A program made the position numbers and the translations under genes. The notes beneath the pieces were generated by a model. It saw nothing but the letters and a program-made list of their open reading frames with translations. It made no database searches and was not told where the DNA came from. Below, piece by piece: positions 1 through 8,497 of a DNA stretch of 64,000 bases (position 1 is the stretch's first letter; each line of letters opens with the position of its first letter). This DNA is from Palsa-1033 sp963735455 (lineage in GTDB: Bacteria; Chloroflexota; Limnocylindria; Limnocylindrales; CSP1-4), in NCBI GenBank assembly GCA_963735455.1, contig CAVTKZ010000005.1:1-64000 (forward strand), in the 5' to 3' direction.

Positions 1-426
1 TTCGCCGACGTGCTGCCCCTCGCCCGGCTGGTCACCGACGACTACCTGTCGGGCACCTACGCCCGGATCGACGTGATCTATCCCAAGTTCGTGTCGACCC
101 TGACCCAGCAGCCCACCCTCGGCCAGATCCTGCCGATCGTGGCCAGCCCCGACACCCAGGGCATCCCCGGCAACCAGTTCATCTTCGAGCCGAATCCCTC
201 GGCCGTCCTCCAGCAGTTGCTGCCGCGCTACGTCGCAACCCGCCTGTTCCAGGCCGTCCTTGAAGCGAAGGCCAGCGAGGAGTCCAGCCGGATGGTGGCG
301 ATGAAGAACGCCACCGAGAACGCCGAGGAGCTGATCGAGGACCTGACCCTCAGCTACAACAAGGTTCGCCAGGCGAACATCACTCGCGAAATGATCGAGA
401 TCGCGTCGGGCGCCCAGGCCCGCTAA
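1..426 (+). CDS. atpG: ATP synthase F1 subunit gamma (C-terminal part)
   Basis: The reading frame is open from the first base, so the 5' end lies outside the window; 141 residues remain. The gamma subunit is the rotating central stalk of the F1 sector, coupling proton flow to catalysis in the beta subunits. The C-terminal helix typical of the family is visible (MKNATENAEELIEDL, then NKVRQANITREMIEI), which is the part that inserts into the alpha3-beta3 core. It is followed at once by atpD and atpC in the usual order. An AAGGAGG at 425-431, overlapping the stop codon, serves the next gene. Confidence 0.95.
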   Translation, partial: FADVLPLARLVTDDYLSGTYARIDVIYPKFVSTLTQQPTLGQILPIVASPDTQGIPGNQFIFEPNPSAVLQQLLPRYVATRLFQAVLEAKASEESSRMVAMKNATENAEELIEDLTLSYNKVRQANITREMIEIASGAQAR

Positions 427-443
427 GGAGGCATCAGACCAGC

Positions 444-1859
444 ATGGCGACCGCCACCAAGACCGCGACCGGCAAGGTGATTCAGATCACCGGAGCCGTC
501 GTGGACATCGTCTTCCCGGCGGGCGAGCTGCCCGCGATCTACAACGCCGTCGAGATCCAGCGGGCGGGCCAGGAGCCGCTGACCGTCGAGGTCCAGCAGC
601 ACCTCGGCAACAACTGGGTGCGGACCGTGGCGATGACCACGACCGACGGGCTGGCCCGCGGCGTCGACGCGATCGACACCGGCGCGGCGATCACCGTGCC
701 GGTCGGTGAGATCACCCTGGGCCGGGTCTTCGACGTGCTCGGCCACCCGATCGACAACAAGGGCCCGGTCAAGGCCAAGGTCAGCCTGCCGATCCACCGC
801 GAGCCGCCGGCCTTCGACCAGCAGACCACCGATGTCGAGGTCTTCGAGACGGGGATCAAGGTGATCGACCTGATCTGCCCATTCAAGAAGGGCGGCAAGA
901 TCGGGATCTTCGGCGGGGCCGGGGTGGGCAAGACGGTCATCATCCAGGAGCTGATCCGGAACGTGGCCCAGGAGCACTCGGGCTATTCCGTCTTCGCCGG
1001 CGTCGGCGAGCGCAGCCGCGAGGGCAACGACCTGATCGCCGAGATGACCGAGTCGGGCGTCATCGCCAAGACCGCCTTCGTCTTCGGCCAGATGAACGAG
1101 CCGCCCGGCGCCCGGCAGCGGGTCGGCCTGACCGCCCTGACGATGGCCGAGTACTTCCGCGACGAGGAGGGCAAGGACGTCCTGCTCTTCATCGACAACA
1201 TCTTCCGCTTCACCCAGGCCGGCTCGGAGGTCTCGGCCCTCCTCGGCCGGATGCCCAGCGCAGTCGGCTACCAGCCCAACCTGGCGACCGAGATGGCCGC
1301 CCTCCAGGAGCGGATCACCTCGACCAAGAACGGCTCGATCACCAGCCTCCAGGCGGTCTTCGTGCCGGCCGACGACTACACCGACCCGGCCCCGGCGACC
1401 ACCTTCGGCCACCTCGACTCGACGATCCGCCTGGAGCGCTACATCACCGAGCTGGGGATCTATCCGGCCGTCGACCCGCTGACCTCCACCTCGCGCGTCC
1501 TCGACCCGCTGGTCGTCGGCCAGGACCACTACGACACCGCCCAGGAGACCAAGCGCGTCCTGCAGCGCTACCGCGACCTGCAGGACATCATCAGCATCCT
1601 GGGCATCGACGAGCTGTCCGAGGAGGACAAGTCGACCGTGGCCCGGGCCCGCCGCCTGCAGCGCTTCATGAGCCAGCCGTTCTTCGTCGGCGAGGTGTTC
1701 ACCGGCCGGCCGGGCAAGTACGTCCCGATCAAGGACACGGTGGCCTCGTTCAAGGAGATCCTCGAGGGCGCCGCGGACACCCTGCCCGAGCAGGCCTTCT
1801 TCCTGGCCGGCACGATCGACGACGTCCGGGAGAACGCGGCGAAGCTCGAGAAGGCATGA
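444..1859 (+). CDS. atpD: ATP synthase F1 subunit beta
   Basis: Catalytic beta subunit of F1Fo ATP synthase, 471 residues, the normal family length. The P-loop GGAGVGKT is at residues 157-164, GERSREGNDL follows, and the Walker B region reads LLFIDNIFRFTQAGSEVSAL. The C-terminal DELSEEDK motif contacts the gamma subunit. The start ATG is preceded by AAGGAGG at 425-431. The stop codon overlaps the start of atpC (ATGA), indicating translational coupling. No unusual substitutions were seen. Confidence 0.98.
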   Translation: MATATKTATGKVIQITGAVVDIVFPAGELPAIYNAVEIQRAGQEPLTVEVQQHLGNNWVRTVAMTTTDGLARGVDAIDTGAAITVPVGEITLGRVFDVLGHPIDNKGPVKAKVSLPIHREPPAFDQQTTDVEVFETGIKVIDLICPFKKGGKIGIFGGAGVGKTVIIQELIRNVAQEHSGYSVFAGVGERSREGNDLIAEMTESGVIAKTAFVFGQMNEPPGARQRVGLTALTMAEYFRDEEGKDVLLFIDNIFRFTQAGSEVSALLGRMPSAVGYQPNLATEMAALQERITSTKNGSITSLQAVFVPADDYTDPAPATTFGHLDSTIRLERYITELGIYPAVDPLTSTSRVLDPLVVGQDHYDTAQETKRVLQRYRDLQDIISILGIDELSEEDKSTVARARRLQRFMSQPFFVGEVFTGRPGKYVPIKDTVASFKEILEGAADTLPEQAFFLAGTIDDVRENAAKLEKA

Positions 1860-2284
1860 CCCTCCACCTCGAGATCGTGACCCCCGAGCGGCTCGTCTAC
1901 AGCGACGACGTCGATCGGGTCCAGGTGCCCGGCAGCGACGGTGAGCTGGGGATCCTGCCCCACCACGCCCCGCTGATCGCGACCCTGGGCAGCGGCGAGC
2001 TGCGGATCATCAAGGGCGGCAGCGAGGAGTCGATCGCGGTGATCGGCGGCTTCCTGCAGGTCCGCCCGGACAAGGTCGTGGTGATGGCCGAGAGTGCCGA
2101 CCTGGCCGCCGAGATCGACCTCGAGAAGGCCCAGCAGGCTCGCCGCGACGCCGAGAAGGCGCTCGAGGGCGCCGCCGCGGGCACGCCCGACCTGTCCGCC
2201 GCCCGAGCCGAGCTGCAGCGCTCGCTGCTGCGCATCCGGGTCGCCGAGCGGCGCCACCGCGAGGGCCCCCGGAGCCGGGGCTAG
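1856..2284 (+). CDS. atpC: ATP synthase F1 subunit epsilon
   Basis: Epsilon subunit, 142 residues, part of the central stalk and a regulator of F1 hydrolysis. The N-terminal beta-barrel shows the family pattern (LEIVTPERLVYSDDVDRVQVPG, here given by its ends LEIVTPE and VQVPG), then GELGILPHHAPLIATL. A charged alpha-helical C-terminus rich in Ala, Arg and Glu follows. It starts inside the atpD stop codon (ATGA overlap). murA begins 5 bases after its end, so all belong to one transcript. Confidence 0.95.
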   Translation: MTLHLEIVTPERLVYSDDVDRVQVPGSDGELGILPHHAPLIATLGSGELRIIKGGSEESIAVIGGFLQVRPDKVVVMAESADLAAEIDLEKAQQARRDAEKALEGAAAGTPDLSAARAELQRSLLRIRVAERRHREGPRSRG

Positions 2285-2288
2285 CGCC

Positions 2289-3641
2289 GTGGCCGACGCT
2301 CGACCGTTCCACTGGGAGTTCACCCCGGAACCGGTGGCCCGTGAGGTCTTCCGGATCGAGGGTGGCCGGCCGCTGAGCGGCTCGGTGGAGATCTCCGGCT
2401 CGAAGAACGCGGCCCTCAAGCTGCTCGCCGCGGCGACCCTCACCGGCGAGCGCTGCCGGTTCACGAACGTGCCCGAGATCGAGGACGTGCGGGTGATGGC
2501 CGACACCCTGCGCGACCTGGGGGTGGTCGTCGACCACCCCGCGCCGAACGTCTACGAGGTCGCCTCGGGCGACGTCGACTGGCTGTTCGTGCCGCTCGAG
2601 GCGGCGGCCAAGATGCGCGCCTCGTTCATCCTCCTCGGCCCGCTCCTGGCCCGCTTCGGGCGGGTGATCATCAGCAACCCCGGGGGGGACCGGATCGGCC
2701 GCCGGCCGGTCAACCTCCACGTCGACGCGATGCGGGCGCTGGGCGCCGAGATCGAGTACCGCAACGGCTACTACTTCGCCCGCTCACCGGGCCGCCTGCG
2801 GGGGACCGCGGTCGAGTTCCCGTTCGTGTCGGTCATGGGCACCGAGAACGCGATGCTGGCCGCGGTCCTGGCTGACGGCCGGACGACGATCCACCCGGCG
2901 GCCGCCGAGCCCGAAGTTGACGACCTGATCGCTTTCCTGCAGACGATGGGCGCCGAGATCAGCCGGAGCGCGCCGGACACGATCGAGGTGATCGGCCGCA
3001 AGCGGCTGCGGGGCGGCGAGCACCGGGTGATCCCCGATCGGATCGAGGCCGGCACGTTTGTCGTGGCGGCGGCGGTGACCGGCGGTCAGGTGACCCTCGA
3101 GGGGGCGCCCTGCGACCACCTCGGCGCGTTCCTCGAGCTGCTCGACCGGATCGGCGTCGATGTGACCTGCCGGGGCGACACGATCGTGGTGTCCGGCGCC
3201 GAGCGCGACCGGTTCCGGGCGGTGGACGTAATCACCGCCCCGTATCCCGGCCTGGCCACCGACCTCCAGCCCCCAACCTGCGTCCTGCTGACCCAGGCCA
3301 GCGGCCGGAGCCACGTCCACGAGACGATCTTCGAGGACCGCCTCGAGTTCCTGGCCGGGCTGGCCCGGATGGGGGCCCGGATCCGGGTCCAGGACGCCAA
3401 CCACGCCACGATCACCGGTGTCGCCCCGCTCCACGGCGCGGAGACCGAGATCGGCGACCTGCGCGCCGGCGCCTCGATGATCGTGGCCGCCCTGGCGGCC
3501 GAGGGCACCTCGCTGATCCACGGTGCTCATCACGTTCACCGGGGGTATGAGAACATCGGGCGCAAGTTCCAGGATCTCGGCGCGTCGATCACGAGCGTCG
3601 CCGAATCGCCCGCGCCCCCGCGCCGGGCCAGCAAGGGGTAG
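2289..3641 (+). CDS. murA: UDP-N-acetylglucosamine 1-carboxyvinyltransferase, Asp-type
   Basis: First committed enzyme of peptidoglycan precursor synthesis: it transfers enolpyruvate from PEP to UDP-GlcNAc in the cytoplasm. I chose the GTG at 2289, directly after atpC, giving 450 residues; the longer open frame upstream is an atpC shadow. The N-terminal SGSKNAAL motif carries the substrate-binding Lys39 and Asn40. The flexible active-site loop reads NPGGDRIGRRPVNLH, with Asp134 where most MurA proteins have the PEP-binding, fosfomycin-alkylated Cys (Cys115 in E. coli). Asp enzymes are active but intrinsically insensitive to fosfomycin. An in-frame run of seven G at 2682-2688 precedes that codon. 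Confidence 0.96.
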   Translation: MADARPFHWEFTPEPVAREVFRIEGGRPLSGSVEISGSKNAALKLLAAATLTGERCRFTNVPEIEDVRVMADTLRDLGVVVDHPAPNVYEVASGDVDWLFVPLEAAAKMRASFILLGPLLARFGRVIISNPGGDRIGRRPVNLHVDAMRALGAEIEYRNGYYFARSPGRLRGTAVEFPFVSVMGTENAMLAAVLADGRTTIHPAAAEPEVDDLIAFLQTMGAEISRSAPDTIEVIGRKRLRGGEHRVIPDRIEAGTFVVAAAVTGGQVTLEGAPCDHLGAFLELLDRIGVDVTCRGDTIVVSGAERDRFRAVDVITAPYPGLATDLQPPTCVLLTQASGRSHVHETIFEDRLEFLAGLARMGARIRVQDANHATITGVAPLHGAETEIGDLRAGASMIVAALAAEGTSLIHGAHHVHRGYENIGRKFQDLGASITSVAESPAPPRRASKG

Positions 3642-3652
3642 TCCGCCAGCCT

Positions 3653-4651
<999 letters not shown>

Positions 4652-4664
4652 CGAGGCCGGCGCC

Positions 4665-5381
4665 ATGGCGGACTCCGCCGGATCCCTGCAGGCCTTCTTC
4701 GACCTGCACTGCCATACCTCGTTCAGCTTCGATTCGCTGGCCCGCCCGCGGGACCAGGTTCGGGCCGCGGCGGCCCGCGGACTGACCCACCTGGCGATCA
4801 CCGACCACGACCGGATCAATGGCGCCCTGGAGGCCCGCGAGCACGCCCCGGCCGGCCTGACCGTGATCGTCGGCGAGGAGGTCAAGACCGCCGACGGCGA
4901 CCTGATCTGCCTGTTCCTCCAGGAGGCCCTGCCCGCCGGCCGGCCGGCCGCCGAGACGATTGCCGCCGCCCGTGAGCAGGGCGGCCTGGTGGGCGTGCCC
5001 CACCCGTTCGATCGGTACCGGAACTCGCTCCTGCGCGAGGCCCGGCTGGGCTCGATCGCGCCGCTCATCGATTGGGTCGAGTCATGGAACGCCCGGGTCG
5101 TCGGGCGCAACGGCAACGAGCAGGCCGCCCTCTTCGCCCTCGAGCACGGCCTGCCCGGGGTGGCCGTCTCGGATGCCCACTCGACGCTCGAGGTTGGGGT
5201 TGCCTACAACCGCGTTCGGGGCGCCGATCCGTCGACCGCCGCGGGCCTCCTGGCGGCCCTGGGCAGGCACGAGATCATCACCGGCCGGGCGTCGTACTTC
5301 GTGCGCGGCCTGGCCCCGATCGCGAAAGGCGTCAACCGGGCCCGGGGCAAGGGCCGGATCCAGCCGGTCGAGCGGCCGTGA
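4665..5381 (+). CDS. PHP-domain metal-dependent phosphoesterase
   Basis: A 238-residue protein consisting of a single PHP domain, a TIM-like barrel with a trinuclear metal site. The metal-binding motifs are in order: DLHCHTSFSFDS (about residue 11), ITDHDRI (about 45), VGEEV, VPHPFD and SDAHS near the C-terminus. Members of this stand-alone group act as phosphoesterases on small phosphorylated substrates, for example histidinol phosphate or nucleoside 3',5'-bisphosphates; the substrate cannot be told here. The gene is 13 bases after mreB and overlaps the next start codon (GTGA), so it is co-transcribed. Confidence 0.9.
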   Translation: MADSAGSLQAFFDLHCHTSFSFDSLARPRDQVRAAAARGLTHLAITDHDRINGALEAREHAPAGLTVIVGEEVKTADGDLICLFLQEALPAGRPAAETIAAAREQGGLVGVPHPFDRYRNSLLREARLGSIAPLIDWVESWNARVVGRNGNEQAALFALEHGLPGVAVSDAHSTLEVGVAYNRVRGADPSTAAGLLAALGRHEIITGRASYFVRGLAPIAKGVNRARGKGRIQPVERP

Positions 5382-6574
5382 GCGGGGAGCCGCCGGCCGA
5401 CCGGCCCGCCGACCGGCCGCCTGGCGCAGAGGGGGACCATCGTTCGATGGTGGCCGGCGGGGCCGAGCCGGTATCGTCGAAGCCCATGGAAATTGCTGCC
5501 CCGGTGCCTGGAGCCGGCAGCCCCGAGGCGGACATCAATGCCGACCAGATGTCGCTCGGGCGACGCCTGCGCCAGCCTCGGACGATCCTGTCGCTCGTCC
5601 TGCCGATCGTCCTGCTCATCCTCTTCGCCCGGAGCCTGCCCGGCTTCAACCTGGACGAGCTGCCGGCCAAGATCCTGGCCGCCAATCCGCTCCTGCTCCT
5701 GGTGGCCTTCCTGATCTTCTACGGCGGCTTCCCGATCCGGGGGCTGCGCTGGGCGCTGCTCGTGCGGGCAACGGGCTACCCGCTCAAGGTCCGTGACTCG
5801 ACCGAGATCATCTTCATCTCGTGGCTGGTCAACTGCCTGGTGCCGGCCAAGCTCGGTGACCTGTACCGGGCCTACCTGCTCCGCCTGAATGCCGCCGTGT
5901 CCCTGAGCCGGACCTTCGGGACGGTCTTCATCGAGCGGATCCTGGACCTGTTCGCGATCGTGGTCCTGGGCCTCGCGGCGGGCTTCGTGTCGTTCCGGGG
6001 ACGGCTGCCCGACGACGTCCAGGTGGTCTTCGCAATCGGCGTCGGGCTGGTGATCATCCTGGCCTTCCTGCTCCTCTCGCTGCGCAACTTTGGGCGGCGG
6101 CTATTGATCCGCCTGCCGATCCCGCCCAAGGTCCTCGAGTTCTACGACCGCTTCGAGGAGGGCGTCTTCTCGGCGATCGGAATCCGCCAGATCCCGATCC
6201 TCCTGCTCCTGACCGCGCTGATCTGGTCGACCGAGGCATTCCGGCTGCTGTTCGTGGTCGAGGCCCTCGGCTTCCCCGACGTCCACCTGGGCATCAGCGG
6301 CGCGTTCTTCGTGGCCCTGACCGGCTCGCTGCTGACGGCCGTGCCGTTCACGCCGGCCGGCCTGGGGATCGTCGAGGCGGGCATCGTGGGGGTCCTGACC
6401 CTGGTCTACAACGTGCCCCAGACCGAGGCGCTGACGATCGTCCTGGTCGACCGCGCGATCAGCGTCCTGTCGATCATCGCCCTGGGCAGCCTGACCTACG
6501 CGATCTCGCCGATGCGCCGCGGGACGGGGATCAGCCCGATCGCCCCGGGGGCGGAGCCGAGCCGCAGCTCCTAG
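5378..6574 (+). CDS. UPF0104/LPG-synthase-TM flippase-like membrane protein
   Basis: A polytopic inner-membrane protein of the lysylphosphatidylglycerol synthase transmembrane superfamily (UPF0104), whose members include lipid flippase domains. From the GTG that overlaps the PHP stop codon it has 398 residues. An ATG at 5486 would give 362 residues, nearer the family norm, and the intervening Pro/Ala/Gly-rich stretch is unlikely to fold. Recognisable features are SWLVNCLVPAKLGDLYRAYLL near the first third and FTPAGLGIVEAGIVGVLTL with VDRAISVLSI near the end. About eight hydrophobic segments are visible. Substrate unknown; membrane lipid or polyprenyl lipid transport is an inference from family. 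Confidence 0.82.
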   Translation: MSGEPPADRPADRPPGAEGDHRSMVAGGAEPVSSKPMEIAAPVPGAGSPEADINADQMSLGRRLRQPRTILSLVLPIVLLILFARSLPGFNLDELPAKILAANPLLLLVAFLIFYGGFPIRGLRWALLVRATGYPLKVRDSTEIIFISWLVNCLVPAKLGDLYRAYLLRLNAAVSLSRTFGTVFIERILDLFAIVVLGLAAGFVSFRGRLPDDVQVVFAIGVGLVIILAFLLLSLRNFGRRLLIRLPIPPKVLEFYDRFEEGVFSAIGIRQIPILLLLTALIWSTEAFRLLFVVEALGFPDVHLGISGAFFVALTGSLLTAVPFTPAGLGIVEAGIVGVLTLVYNVPQTEALTIVLVDRAISVLSIIALGSLTYAISPMRRGTGISPIAPGAEPSRSS

Positions 6575-6823
6575 CCTCGGCGATCCCCTCGTGGACCGGG
6601 GTTGTGCGTGGGTGCACCGGCTGGCACCACGGCCCGCCAGAGGTACCAATCGGGCACCTACACCGAATCGGCCCGGACTACACCGCACGGCCGCCACCCG
6701 CCACGTTCACGGGCACCCGGCCGAGTACCAACGGGTGATAACGAGGCAACGGGTCAGGTGGGATCGTCAGGGCAGTTCGGTAGCGAACCGAGCGTCGCCC
6801 AACGGAGAGTCCAGAAGACCCAT
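6575..6823 (+). promoter_or_regulatory. Upstream region of the XRE regulator gene
   Basis: A 249-base intergenic stretch, the first real gap in the + strand operon. It holds a short inverted repeat (GGTGC at 6611, GCACC at 6624) and two related elements, GTACCAATCGGG near 6643 and GTACCAACGGG near 6723. Two copies about 80 bases apart upstream of an XRE gene could be an autoregulatory operator. This is inference from position only. Confidence 0.25.
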
Positions 6824-7351
6824 ATGACGACCCAGAACGGACGAGCCTTCAACGAATGGCTTCGAGCCCAGCTCAAGGCCAAGAAGATGTCCCAGCGCCA
6901 GCTCGCCCAGCAGTCGGGCGTCGATCACTCGACGATCTCGCGGCTGATCCGCGGCGACCGGATGCCGTCCCTGGGGACCGCCACCAAGCTGGCCCGCGGC
7001 CTGCGCGAGCTGCGCGAGGACGCCGACACCCCGCAGTACCTGGGCCTGATGTCGTCGGGCGCCGCCAACCCCACTGCGCGGGTCGAATACGCGCTCCGGG
7101 CCGATGACGTCCTGAGCGAGCCCCAGGTCCGCCAGATCATGGAGTACTACCTCGCGGTGCGGATGCGCCGCCTGGGCCGGGCCTACCAGGGTGGCGAGGC
7201 CAGTCGCCCGGCGCAGAGCTCCTACCTGCGGGGCATGCCCTCGGCCGGAAGCCCGATCGGGGCGGCCGTCGGCCTCGCGACCCAGCCCCGGATCAGCCAG
7301 GCTCGACCGGCCCTCCGGCCGCCCTCGAGCCGGCCCACCAACCGCTACTAG
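6824..7351 (+). CDS. XRE-family helix-turn-helix transcriptional regulator
   Basis: A 175-residue cytoplasmic DNA-binding protein. The ATG at 6824 was chosen because the HTH begins shortly after it; the upstream open frame has coding-unlike composition. The XRE helix-turn-helix spans roughly residues 8-60 (LKAKKMSQRQLAQQSGVDHS, then TISRLIRGDRMPSLGTATKLA). Residues 75-125 form a second small helical region containing EPQVRQIMEYYL. The last 50 residues are Pro/Ser/Arg-rich and probably disordered. The target is unknown. Three strong hairpins follow the stop codon. Confidence 0.85.
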   Translation: MTTQNGRAFNEWLRAQLKAKKMSQRQLAQQSGVDHSTISRLIRGDRMPSLGTATKLARGLRELREDADTPQYLGLMSSGAANPTARVEYALRADDVLSEPQVRQIMEYYLAVRMRRLGRAYQGGEASRPAQSSYLRGMPSAGSPIGAAVGLATQPRISQARPALRPPSSRPTNRY

Positions 7352-7393
7352 CTTCCGAGGCCCGGTTTCTGGCGCGACAACCATCCACTGCGC

Positions 7394-7502
7394 GCGACGT
7401 CGCCACGTCGCCGATCCCTCACCTACTGACACGACCCGGAACTCCCTCCACTTCCGGGTCTCGGGGACAGCGAACGCCGGGCTCTGGGGGCCCGGCGTTC
7501 GC
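7394..7502 (+). terminator. Three tandem hairpins after the XRE gene
   Basis: Three perfect stem-loops follow one another: GCGACGT/ACGTCGC (7394-7411, 4-base loop), CCCGGAA/TTCCGGG (7435-7458) and GCGAACGCCGGGC/GCCCGGCGTTCGC (7470-7502, 13-bp stem, 7-base loop). None is followed by a clear T tract, so intrinsic termination is plausible but not certain. They separate the XRE gene from the downstream membrane protein. Confidence 0.55.
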
Positions 7503-7573
7503 GATTCTCGGCGTTCCTCGGCTGGCGCCCGGGCGCGATTGATTTGGCCCGGCCGATCCGCCATGGTTGCGCC

Positions 7574-8482
7574 GTGACCAGCTGGCGGCTCCCGGAACTG
7601 CCGCTCTACCGGGGCGGCCCCCGGACGACGGACGGGCCGTGGGGCACCGCCCTGCTCAACGTCCTGGCGATCCTCGGCGCGGGCATCACGATCGGGGTGA
7701 TCGGCTGGGGCATCTCCAACGGCCAGTTCGGGGTCCCGGGCGGCGACGTCGTCAGCTACCTGGCCGCCGGCCAGCGCCTCGCGCACGGCGCCCCGGTCTA
7801 TATCGGCGCCTGGAACGCGCCGGGCACGGTCTACTACGCCCCGCCGGTCATCGTCGCCTTCGCCGGCTTGTCATTGCTGCCGGCGATCCCGGTCTGGCTG
7901 GGCCTGTGCGCCGTCGACCTGCTCGGCCTGCGCTACCTGGCGGGCTCGTGGCGAGCGGCGGGCCTGTGGGGCCTGGTGCCCCTGACCGCGTTCGAGCTGG
8001 TCGGGGGCAACCCGAACATCGCGATCGTCGGGGCAATCCTGATGGCGGCCCGCGGCTCGGCCGGTCCGCTGGCCCTGGCGACCCTGGTCAAGCTTGGCCC
8101 GGTCTTCGGCCTGCCCCTTCGCGGCGTCCGCACGTTCGCGATCTGGATGCTCGTGGCGCTGGCGATCACGATCCCCTGGCTGGGACTCTGGCCGCAGTGG
8201 CTGAGCTACCTGCTGACGGCACCGCTGGCGGGTGCCTGGCCGGTGATCGTGCCCCTCGTCGTCCGAGTGCCGATCGCCGTGGTCCTGCTCGCGCTGCGCC
8301 GGGATTGGGCCCGGATGCTGGCCGCCTGCCTGCTGATCCCGGGCTTCTACATCGTCACGGCCTACTCGACCCTGATCCTCGTCAGCCGGCTGCTGGTCGA
8401 CCTTCGGGCGGCGCGGCTGGCCGCCGGCCAGGGCCAGCCCGGAGCCACCATCGCGGCCGCCCTCCCGCTGTCCACGAGCTAG
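7574..8482 (+). CDS. GT87/DUF2029-like polytopic membrane protein
   Basis: An integral membrane protein of 302 residues from GTG 7574 (a TTG at 7544 would add 10). It carries the signature shared by many proteins in this window: AAGQRLAHGAPVYIG in the first extracytoplasmic loop, YYAPPVIVAFAGL, GGNPNIAIVG, and LVKLGPVFGLPL. GT87 members are polyprenyl-phosphate-sugar-dependent GT-C glycosyltransferases (mannosyltransferases in mycobacteria). The sugar and acceptor here are unknown. It is convergent with the GT39 gene, with only 15 bases between the stop codons. Confidence 0.75.
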   Translation: MTSWRLPELPLYRGGPRTTDGPWGTALLNVLAILGAGITIGVIGWGISNGQFGVPGGDVVSYLAAGQRLAHGAPVYIGAWNAPGTVYYAPPVIVAFAGLSLLPAIPVWLGLCAVDLLGLRYLAGSWRAAGLWGLVPLTAFELVGGNPNIAIVGAILMAARGSAGPLALATLVKLGPVFGLPLRGVRTFAIWMLVALAITIPWLGLWPQWLSYLLTAPLAGAWPVIVPLVVRVPIAVVLLALRRDWARMLAACLLIPGFYIVTAYSTLILVSRLLVDLRAARLAAGQGQPGATIAAALPLSTS

Positions 8483-8497
8483 GCCGGCTCCCGCCGA

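Noticed and set aside
423..1529. Minus-strand open frame across atpD
   Set aside because: atpD on the opposite strand is unambiguous and full length.
7394..7502. A tRNA or small structured RNA gene
   Set aside because: Three separate stems do not form a cloverleaf and there is no CCA or T-loop sequence.
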